Below, one piece after another: positions 7,161-13,330 of a DNA stretch of 15,694 bases (positions within the stretch are counted from its first letter, which is position 1; every line of letters starts with the position of its first letter). This stretch comes from CAYVDH01 sp964450355 (GTDB lineage: Bacteria; Bacteroidota; Bacteroidia; NS11-12g; UBA955): positions 1-15,694 of the forward strand of contig CAYVDH010000077.1 of the NCBI GenBank assembly GCA_964450355.1, written 5' to 3'. The notes below the pieces were generated by a model. The model was given only the letters and a program-made list of their open reading frames with translations. It had not been told where the DNA came from and did no database searches. The position numbers and the translations under genes were made by a program.

Positions 7161-8228
7161 TTATAAATTTCTTTTTAGTAAATTTTTTAATTCATGTCTT
7201 TGAATAGCTAATAGTGCTAATTCCGAAATTAAATCTGTATAGCTTAAGCCTTGTGCTTCCCACAGTTTAGGATACATGCTAATGTTTGTAAAACCAGGCA
7301 AAGTATTTACTTCGTTCAAATAAAATTCATTGTTGTTTACAAAAAAGAAATCAATTCGACTCAATCCTTCTAATTGCAGAGCCTTGTATGCTTTTTTTGC
7401 TGTATTTCTAATTAGTTCAACAGATTCATTGCTAAAATTTTCGATGGGAATTACTACTTTAGTTTCATTGTTGATGTATTTATTTTCATAGGTATAAAAT
7501 CCATTTTGTACTATGATTTCTCCAACACCACTTATTTTAATTTCATTATTTCCTAATGCAGCAGTTTCAACTTCTCTGCCATTTATTCCTTTTTCAATGA
7601 TGATTTTAATGTCGTAATTAAAGGCGTTTTGTATGGCGTTATTCAATTCATCTATATTAGTTGCTTTTTCAACACCTACACCGCTACCCATGTTTGCAGG
7701 CTTAACAAATAAAGGAGTGCCAAGTTCATCAATGAGATTGTTTAAATTGATATTATCTCCTTTATAAAAGGTTTTCCATGGGGTTACCATGATACCGTTT
7801 TGAGCTAAAATGGTTTTGGTTACATCTTTGTCCATCCCAATGGAGCTTCCTAAAACACTTGGACCAACATAAGGAAGATTTAAATGTTCGATTAAACCCT
7901 GCAAAGTGCCATCTTCACCTAACACACCATGAGTTATTGGGAAGAAAACATCAATTTTAAGTTCACTATGGTCATTGATATATCTTACGGGTGAGTGGTC
8001 GAAAGGAATTAAATAAAGAGGTAAATGATTGTTGTTGTTTCCAATATCTAATTTTTCATCAAATAAACTATTTCCCAAAAGGTGAAACCATTGCCCAGTT
8101 TTAGAAATGCCAATTACTAATGGAGAATATTTATTTAAATCAATGGCTTTGTAAATGTTTCTACCTGAAATGATAGAAATATCGTGCTCAGGGGATTTAC
8201 CACCTACTATGATTGCAAGTTTTTGCAT
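7161..8228 (-). CDS. ddl: D-alanine--D-alanine ligase
   Basis: A 355-residue cytoplasmic ATP-grasp enzyme joining two D-alanines for the peptidoglycan peptide. The full set of signatures is present: IIVGGKSPEHDIS (6-18) with the N-terminal substrate-contacting Glu14, GEDGTLQG (104-111), GMDKDVTK (131-138), the ATP-grasp strand FVKPANMGSGVGVEKA (174-189), EKGINGREVE (212-221), the YENKY loop (247-251) of Ddl rather than of D-Ala-D-Lac ligases, and the metal-binding RIDFFF plus NEVNTLPGFTNISMYP (305-320). ATG 8228 places the GGxSxEH motif at the normal distance from the N-terminus. Upstream in-frame TTG (8309) and ATG (8279) starts would only add residues unlike Ddl. A weak promoter-like CATATTTG lies at 8307-8314 on the minus strand. 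It forms an operon with the barrel protein downstream. Confidence 0.95.
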   Translation of the reverse strand: MQKLAIIVGGKSPEHDISIISGRNIYKAIDLNKYSPLVIGISKTGQWFHLLGNSLFDEKLDIGNNNNHLPLYLIPFDHSPVRYINDHSELKIDVFFPITHGVLGEDGTLQGLIEHLNLPYVGPSVLGSSIGMDKDVTKTILAQNGIMVTPWKTFYKGDNINLNNLIDELGTPLFVKPANMGSGVGVEKATNIDELNNAIQNAFNYDIKIIIEKGINGREVETAALGNNEIKISGVGEIIVQNGFYTYENKYINNETKVVIPIENFSNESVELIRNTAKKAYKALQLEGLSRIDFFFVNNNEFYLNEVNTLPGFTNISMYPKLWEAQGLSYTDLISELALLAIQRHELKNLLKRNL

Positions 8229-8380
8229 GGTCAAAAATGATGGATTTAGTTTGATTTTCCAAAAAAACAGATTCAACATTTTGTTGTTGAGGGCGATTGA
8301 ATTTTGCAAATATGTACACTTTATAAGTCAGGGTTATCAAAATATTGTTTTATTTTTTTCAAGATTATATCAAATTGTAC

Positions 8381-8388
8381 TACGTTTG
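8381..8388 (+). promoter_or_regulatory. Putative -7 promoter box for the aminotransferase operon
   Basis: TACGTTTG matches the Bacteroidota TAnnTTTG -7 consensus and lies 17 bases before the TTG chosen as the aminotransferase start. No good TTTG -33 element is seen 17-23 bases upstream. If real, it rules out the longer in-frame start at 8304, which would be upstream of the transcript. Confidence 0.4.
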
Positions 8389-8405
8389 CAGTTTATTTTT
8401 TTATT

Positions 8406-9617
8406 TTGAATACTTTAATTGAGAATAAGGTAATAGCTGACAGATTAAATCGAATCTCTGAATCGGAAACTATTGCAATGGCAAAACTTGGTAGAGCATT
8501 TGCAGCTCAAGGCAAAGATGTGATTAGTTTGAGTTTTGGCGAACCTGATTTTTTTACTCCAGACCACATTAAAAAGGCTGCTATAGAAGCTATTCATGCA
8601 AATCAAACATTTTATACTCCTGTAGCAGGAATATTGGAATTAAGAGAAGCCATCAAAGTTAAATTCAAAAGAGATAATCAATTGGATTACAACATTGACC
8701 AAATAGTGGTAAGTACTGGAGCCAAAAATTCCATTATCAATGCAGTATTAGCTCTTGTCAATCCGGGAGACGAGGTGATCATACCTAAACCTTATTGGGT
8801 AAGCTATTCAGACATGGTAAATCTTGCAGAGGGCAAAACAGTATTCATTGAAACAAGTGTAGAAAATGGATACAAAATAACGCCTCAACAACTCGAAGAC
8901 TCCATTACTAATAAAACTAAATTGTTTATGTTTAGTAGTCCTAATAACCCCAGCGGTATGATGTATAATAGGGATGAATTGGAAGCATTAGCTCAAGTCT
9001 TTGAAAAGTATCCTCATATTTACATTATTAGTGACGAAATATATGAACACATTTCTTTTGCTGGAAAACACTGTAGCATAGCTCAATTTGGAACATTAAT
9101 CAACAGAACAGTAACTGTTAATGGTGTATCCAAAGCATTTTCAATGACTGGATGGAGAATTGGGTACATAGGCGCTCCTAAAGAGATTGCTTATGCTTGT
9201 GAAAAACTTCAAAGTCAATTTACAAGCGGTACTAATTCTATTGCACAAAGAGCGGCTATTGCAGCATTGTCTGACAACATTGAACCTACTCTTAACATGG
9301 TAAATGAATTCCGCAAAAGAAGAGATTTGTGTTTAGATTTGTTAAAGGACATTCCGGGTATGAAGTTGAACAAACCTGATGGAGCTTTTTATTTGTTCCC
9401 AGAAATCAGCCATTACTTTGGTAAGTCTTATCAAGGAACTACCATTCACAATTCTCAAGATTTATGTTTGTTTTTACTTAATCAAGTGTATGTTGTTACT
9501 GTAGCAGGTAGTGCATTTGGCAACGACAATTGTTTAAGATTTTCTTATGCAACTAACGAAGAGAATCTAACAAAGGCTCTAAATAGAATAAAAGAAGCAT
9601 TAAGTTTATTGAACTAA
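8406..9617 (+). CDS. Pyridoxal-phosphate aminotransferase, class I (aspartate aminotransferase type)
   Basis: From TTG 8406 this is a 403-residue fold-type I enzyme, the normal length for subgroup I-gamma aspartate aminotransferases, moving an amino group between an amino acid (probably aspartate) and 2-oxoglutarate. Visible landmarks are SLSFGEPDFFTP (41-52), FYTPVAGILELREAI (69-83), the cofactor-contacting SSPNNPSG (177-184), SDEIYE (209-214, with Asp210 and Tyr213), SKAFSMTGWRIGY (242-254) with the PLP-binding Lys243, and LRFSYA (377-382) with the substrate-carboxylate Arg378. Related enzymes use aromatic amino acids or prephenate, so substrate is a family-level call. The open frame runs back to 8304, but those 34 residues do not resemble the family and include the promoter-like box, so I reject them. 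There is no ATG near the conserved N-terminus. It is the first of three co-directional genes; the next starts 7 bases later. Confidence 0.9.
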   Translation: MNTLIENKVIADRLNRISESETIAMAKLGRAFAAQGKDVISLSFGEPDFFTPDHIKKAAIEAIHANQTFYTPVAGILELREAIKVKFKRDNQLDYNIDQIVVSTGAKNSIINAVLALVNPGDEVIIPKPYWVSYSDMVNLAEGKTVFIETSVENGYKITPQQLEDSITNKTKLFMFSSPNNPSGMMYNRDELEALAQVFEKYPHIYIISDEIYEHISFAGKHCSIAQFGTLINRTVTVNGVSKAFSMTGWRIGYIGAPKEIAYACEKLQSQFTSGTNSIAQRAAIAALSDNIEPTLNMVNEFRKRRDLCLDLLKDIPGMKLNKPDGAFYLFPEISHYFGKSYQGTTIHNSQDLCLFLLNQVYVVTVAGSAFGNDNCLRFSYATNEENLTKALNRIKEALSLLN

Positions 9618-9624
9618 TTCATTC

Positions 9625-10602
9625 ATGAAAGAAATCATTTCTAGTTTTAAAAATAAAAAAGTTCTGATTGTAGGAGATGTCATGATAGATGCCTATATTA
9701 TAGGCAAGGTAGAAAGGGTGTCACCAGAGGCTCCAGTTCCTGTAGTCAATGTAGAAAAACATGAGAATAGATTAGGAGGAGCTGCCAATGTGGCTCTTAA
9801 CATTCAAGCATTAGGAGCATACCCTATCATGTGTTCGGTGATTGGCAACGACCCTGAATCCGATATTCTTCATCAGTGTTTTAAAGAACAAAATTTGTCC
9901 TTAGATGGCATTATTCAGTCAGATGAAAGAAAAACAACCATTAAAACCAGAGTTTTAGGTAATAAGCATCAATTATTGAGAATTGATAATGAAATCACCT
10001 CAGATTTAAGTAAACCTGATAACGATAAACTCATCGAGTTTTTTAATTCTAAAATAACAGACTGTGATGTTGTTATTTTAGAGGACTATAACAAAGGGGT
10101 TTTAAATAAGGGAAATATAAGCATACTGATTGATATTGCGAATAAACACAACAAACCAATCGCTGTTGATCCCAAAAAAAATAATTTTTTAGAGTATAAA
10201 AATGTGACTTTGTTTAAACCCAATTTAAAAGAATTAAAAGAAGGATTAAACAGTGATAAAAATTTGAAAATTAAAGACAATTTGATAGAGGCAGTCAATG
10301 AACTTCATATGGTTATAAACAATTCCATGTGCATGGTTACATTAAGTGAAGACGGTGTTTACATTACAGATTTTAAAGATAAACACATGATTCCAGCTCA
10401 CCTTAGAAACATTGCAGATGTAAGCGGAGCAGGTGATACAGTTATAAGTGTTGCTTCATTGTGTCTAGCTTGTGCAGTTGATTCTTACGCAACAGCCTAT
10501 TTATCTAATTTAGCAGGTGGTTTGGTATGCGAAGAAAACGGAGTAGTTCCAATTGATTTACAAAAATTAAATTCAGAAATTGAGTTAACACAAAAATCAT
10601 GA
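9625..10602 (+). CDS. rfaE1: D-glycero-beta-D-manno-heptose-7-phosphate kinase (kinase-only RfaE1/HldA type)
   Basis: A 325-residue PfkB-family sugar kinase that closely follows the N-terminal half of E. coli HldE. Shared features include VLIVGDVMIDAYIIGKVERV (13-32), SPEAPVPVVNVEKHENRLGG (33-52) with the substrate-binding Gly-Gly, AANVALNIQALGA (53-65), the central KTRVLGNKHQLLRID (107-121), LEDYNKGVL (152-160), VDPKK (181-185), FKPN (197-200), and the nucleotide/anion-hole motif DVSGAGDTV (265-273) with the catalytic Asp271. It is predicted to phosphorylate heptose 7-phosphate at C1 for ADP-heptose and LPS core synthesis. The C-terminal nucleotidyltransferase domain of HldE is absent, so a separate HldC-type enzyme must be encoded elsewhere. 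Its TGA overlaps the trkH ATG as ATGA, indicating coupled translation. Confidence 0.9.
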   Translation: MKEIISSFKNKKVLIVGDVMIDAYIIGKVERVSPEAPVPVVNVEKHENRLGGAANVALNIQALGAYPIMCSVIGNDPESDILHQCFKEQNLSLDGIIQSDERKTTIKTRVLGNKHQLLRIDNEITSDLSKPDNDKLIEFFNSKITDCDVVILEDYNKGVLNKGNISILIDIANKHNKPIAVDPKKNNFLEYKNVTLFKPNLKELKEGLNSDKNLKIKDNLIEAVNELHMVINNSMCMVTLSEDGVYITDFKDKHMIPAHLRNIADVSGAGDTVISVASLCLACAVDSYATAYLSNLAGGLVCEENGVVPIDLQKLNSEIELTQKS

Positions 10603-12398
10603 ATAGATTGAGAAAACTAGATTGGTTTGTATTCAAACACCAAACGGTGTTGATGACCATACTTAGAGTGTTTACATCTGTTTTATCTATTTTAGTAATA
10701 GCTAGTTTAATATACAGGTACGGATTTATACATAACAATGAGAAAATCGTATTGATTAATGGAGTCACTAAATTGTTTTATGTGTTTTATTTTATCAGTT
10801 TTTTATTTAGATTAACTATTTCACAAAACAGGATTGAATTCCTGAAAGTAAATGTTTTAGAAACCATTTTATTGATTGCTATATTTTATGATGCATTGAG
10901 TTATTATATCTTTAATCAACCCTTAATAGAAAATTTATTCATAAAATTTAAAATAGAGAATTATCACAAGATTTACCATTTCATTATACAATTATTCTTA
11001 TTGACACTTGCCATTGTAGAGTTGTTGAAATCGATAAATAAAACATTTAACTCCAAGCTAAAGCCAACAACATTATTTATATATTCATTTGTTTTTTTAA
11101 TTTTTTTAGGAGGCGCATTGTTAACATTGCCAGGATTTAATTACACTGGACGTTATTTAAATTTTGTAGATGCCTTATTTACAAGTGCTAGCGCAAGTTG
11201 TGTAACTGGATTGACTGTAGTAAATACTGCTACTTTTTTCAATGTGAAGGGTCAATTTATTATTTTGGGTTTAATTCAATTAGGGGGAATAGGAATATTG
11301 ACATTTGCTTCATTTTTTGCCTCATTCATTAAAAAGGGAATTGGGGTAAGGCATCAAATAGCAATGAGCGAAATATTGGATTCAGACAGTTTGAATTCAA
11401 GTTTATTTTTGATAAAAAGGATTTTAATAATGACTTTTGTTATTGAAGCTTTTGGAGCATTTGGAATTTACATGTTGTGGGGAGATTATCCATTTTACAG
11501 TGAAGCTGATAAAATATGGGCTAGTGTGTTTCATAGCATTTCAGCATTTTGCAACGCAGGTTTTTCTACTCTTGAATACAATTTTGAAACTCCAATTGCA
11601 ACAGATTTATACATGTTGCATATTTTTATTGGAGTCATTGTGGTATTTGGAGGTATTGGATTCCCAGTTATTAGAGATGTGTTTTCACCTTTAAAACTTA
11701 GAGAGAGAATGAAAGCTCCTTGGAAAAAGTGGACATTAAGTACTAAAATCGCTGTTTATACCAGTTTGGCTTTAACCATTTTAGGCACCATTGCATTTTA
11801 TTTTTTACATGTAGATAACCTCGCCCACATTAAAAGTCCCTTAGGGAAATTTGCAGCTTCATTTTTCCAGTCTGTAAACACTAGAACCAGCGGATTTAAT
11901 AGCATTAACCTTGAAAATTTATCAAATACAACCATATTAATTACGATATTTCTAATGTTTGTTGGAGCATCTTCATCTTCTACAGGTGGAGGTATTAAAA
12001 CCAGTACTTTTATTGTTGTATTCATGGCTGTTATAGGTACCATTAGAGGCAAAAGTGAAATGACATTAGATAAAAGAACTATCTCTGTTGATTTGATTTA
12101 CAAGGCATTTGCAGTTGTTATTTTCTCAGGTATTTTTGTGCTAACCATCATCACTTTACTTAGTTTTACGGAACCAGATTTACCCATCATGAAAGTGGCT
12201 TACGAAACTGTATCTGCATTTGCAACAGTAGGTTTGTCCACAGGAATTACATCCTCTTTTTCTGATATTGGTAAATTAATTCTTACATTTTCTATGTTCA
12301 TAGGTAGGGTAGGTATATTAACTTTAGCATTTTCATTGAGTTCAAAATCATTGAATAAGGGATATAGTTATTCCAATACTCATATCATGATTGGATAA
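10599..12398 (+). CDS. trkH: TrkH/KtrB-family potassium uptake channel subunit
   Basis: A 599-residue inner-membrane protein with the four pore-loop repeats of the SKT superfamily. The filter segments are SASCVTGL (198-205), SAFCNAGF (315-322), VNTRTSGF (426-433) and VSAFATVGL (538-546), each with the filter glycine. The intramembrane gating loop of the third repeat is the glycine/serine-rich ASSSSTGGGIKTST (457-470), and IGRVGILTL (568-576) follows the last repeat. About 150 extra N-terminal residues with several membrane segments precede the core, a form common in Bacteroidota. It is predicted to take up K+ with an RCK/TrkA-type partner. No trkA/ktrA gene follows; the next gene is on the opposite strand beyond a mobile-element relic. 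The start ATG overlaps the kinase TGA by 4 bases. No clear hairpin terminator follows the stop. Confidence 0.93.
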   Translation: MNRLRKLDWFVFKHQTVLMTILRVFTSVLSILVIASLIYRYGFIHNNEKIVLINGVTKLFYVFYFISFLFRLTISQNRIEFLKVNVLETILLIAIFYDALSYYIFNQPLIENLFIKFKIENYHKIYHFIIQLFLLTLAIVELLKSINKTFNSKLKPTTLFIYSFVFLIFLGGALLTLPGFNYTGRYLNFVDALFTSASASCVTGLTVVNTATFFNVKGQFIILGLIQLGGIGILTFASFFASFIKKGIGVRHQIAMSEILDSDSLNSSLFLIKRILIMTFVIEAFGAFGIYMLWGDYPFYSEADKIWASVFHSISAFCNAGFSTLEYNFETPIATDLYMLHIFIGVIVVFGGIGFPVIRDVFSPLKLRERMKAPWKKWTLSTKIAVYTSLALTILGTIAFYFLHVDNLAHIKSPLGKFAASFFQSVNTRTSGFNSINLENLSNTTILITIFLMFVGASSSSTGGGIKTSTFIVVFMAVIGTIRGKSEMTLDKRTISVDLIYKAFAVVIFSGIFVLTIITLLSFTEPDLPIMKVAYETVSAFATVGLSTGITSSFSDIGKLILTFSMFIGRVGILTLAFSLSSKSLNKGYSYSNTHIMIG

Positions 12399-12425
12399 TG
12401 CTATAACTTTATTTTTTTTGAATTA

Positions 12426-12444
12426 AACCCAGATTCCGCATTAG
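12426..12444 (+). repeat. Left terminal inverted repeat of the small element
   Basis: A 19-base arm, AACCCAGATTCCGCATTAG, beginning 28 bases after the trkH stop. It pairs with the arm at 12584-12602 with one mismatch (T versus A at the ninth base). TTAA straddles its outer edge. Confidence 0.75.
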
Positions 12445-12452
12445 GTTTAGTT

Positions 12453-12587
12453 ATGAAAATAAAAAAGGCAATAAAATCAAGAGTCCTCGCAAGATTTTAT
12501 GATGCAGGAATAGCAATGTTATTTCAAAGAATAAAATCGAGAAGACGCTTGAATTTGCAGCATTTTTTATTTGGAATAGAATTCTAA
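12453..12587 (+). other. Small open frame inside the element (44 codons), coding status doubtful
   Basis: ATG at 12453 to TAA at 12585-12587, ending inside the right repeat. The predicted peptide is strongly basic, starting MKIKKAIKSRVLARFYDAG and containing RIKSRRRLNLQHF, with two KSR segments coming from a 60-base-spaced DNA repeat. It has no domain I recognise. It could be the residue of a transposase end or simply a chance frame in A+T-rich DNA. No promoter box is evident ahead of it. Confidence 0.2.
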
Positions 12588-12602
12588 TGCGGATTCTGGG
12601 TT
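12584..12602 (-). repeat. Right terminal inverted repeat, read as codons of the methyltransferase gene
   Basis: Plus-strand CTAATGCGGATTCTGGGTT. On the minus strand it supplies the last five sense codons (Thr-Gln-Asn-Pro-His) and the TAG stop of the SpoU-family gene. This is direct reading of the sequence. Confidence 0.75.
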
Positions 12603-13330
12603 AAATTATCAATGATGATGGCGCAACTAATAGCGGCATTTAGCGATTCTGCTTTGCCATAGGATGGAATGCTGATAGTTCCCAACGATTTTCTTTTAAT
12701 TTCGTCACTTACACCATGACCTTCATTTCCAATAACAACAATTCCTTTTGTGATGAAAAATGATTTAGAATGAATGCTTGTTCCATCCATGTCACAAGAG
12801 TAAATAGGGATATTGTATTTTTGACTGATGGATTCTATTTCGTCATGAATGATTTTAATTCGAGCGAAACTTCCCATAGTAGAATTGATGCATTTAGGAT
12901 TGAATATATCCGCACATCCTTTGTTGCAAACGATGTAATCTATTCCGTACCAATCTGCAATTCTTATGATGGTGCCCAGATTGCCGGGGTCTTGAATGTT
13001 GTCTAATCCAATGACTAATTTGTCTAATTTTTCAGGTAATTTATTGGTTGGTATATTTACCAAAGCAATGGCAGTAGGAGTAGATTGATGAATGGATATT
13101 TTTTTTATAACCTCATTATCTACTTCTATAAATAAGTTTTTATTTGTAAAAACATCAAATTCATGGAGGATTTTTAAATCTTTTGAATGGTAAATATGTA
13201 CTATTTCTAGTTCGCTTTTCAACAATTCGGCAATACTTTTTTCGCCTTCAACCAAAAATTGGTTATATTTTTGCCTTAATTTTTTAGTTTGAAGTCCAAT
13301 AAGCCTTTTAATAGTTTCTTTACTAATCAT
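12584..13330 (-). CDS. SpoU/TrmH-family RNA 2'-O-methyltransferase
   Basis: A 248-residue SPOUT (knotted) methyltransferase that should transfer a methyl group from S-adenosylmethionine to a ribose 2'-OH of rRNA or tRNA; the target cannot be named. The N-terminal part (about 1-90) has the L7Ae-like substrate-binding character of TrmH/RlmB proteins (FLVEGEKSIAELL, 25-37). The three SPOUT motifs follow: LDNIQDPGNLGTIIRIAD (109-126, Asn117 and Arg123), VVIGNEGHGVS (198-208) and ISIPSYGKAESLNAAISCAI (219-238). The normal family core ends around residue 240. The final TQNPH and the stop come from the right terminal repeat of the neighbouring element, so the original C-terminus seems to have been replaced. 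The ATG is at 13330. Its best promoter lies inside tamL, and its first 42 bases overlap the proposed tamL start. Confidence 0.9.
   Translation of the reverse strand: MISKETIKRLIGLQTKKLRQKYNQFLVEGEKSIAELLKSELEIVHIYHSKDLKILHEFDVFTNKNLFIEVDNEVIKKISIHQSTPTAIALVNIPTNKLPEKLDKLVIGLDNIQDPGNLGTIIRIADWYGIDYIVCNKGCADIFNPKCINSTMGSFARIKIIHDEIESISQKYNIPIYSCDMDGTSIHSKSFFITKGIVVIGNEGHGVSDEIKRKSLGTISIPSYGKAESLNAAISCAIIIDNLTQNPH
13266..13273 (+). promoter_or_regulatory. Putative -7 promoter box for tamL, inside the methyltransferase gene
   Basis: TATTTTTG matches TAnnTTTG and ends 15 bases before the TTG at 13289, the same spacing as at gcdH (16), the aminotransferase (17) and the antiporter (12). No TTTG -33 element is clear. 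It supports TTG 13289 rather than ATG 13340 as the tamL start. Confidence 0.35.

Larger units (their letters stand above)
12426..12602. mobile_element. Small non-autonomous inverted-repeat element (MITE-like or IS relic), about 177 bp
   Basis: The left arm AACCCAGATTCCGCATTAG (12426-12444) is the reverse complement of the right arm CTAATGCGGATTCTGGGTT (12584-12602) except at one position, giving 18 of 19 matching bases. The arms face each other across 139 bp, too far for a transcription terminator. Possible target duplications are seen: TTAA at 12423-12426 and 12601-12604, or AATTA at 12421-12425 and 12604-12608. The two readings disagree by one base, so the exact ends are uncertain. The interior holds no recognisable transposase. 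This size, terminal inverted repeats and location between convergent genes fit a MITE or an internally deleted insertion sequence; CC-ended arms next to TTAA would be compatible with an IS1380-type parent, but that is a guess. The right arm forms the 3' end of the methyltransferase gene. Confidence 0.7.

Noticed and set aside
8229..8309. N-terminal extension of Ddl from TTG 8309 or ATG 8279
   Set aside because: The Ddl GGxSxEHxIS motif must be within about ten residues of the N-terminus, which fits ATG 8228 only.
8304..8405. Longer in-frame N-terminus of the aminotransferase starting at TTG 8304
   Set aside because: The added 34 residues do not resemble the family, and the stretch contains the TACGTTTG promoter-like box at 8381-8388.
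12426..12602. Inverted repeat read as a bidirectional transcription terminator for trkH and the methyltransferase
   Set aside because: The arms are 139 bases apart with no U-run directly after a compact stem, so a rho-independent terminator is not supported.
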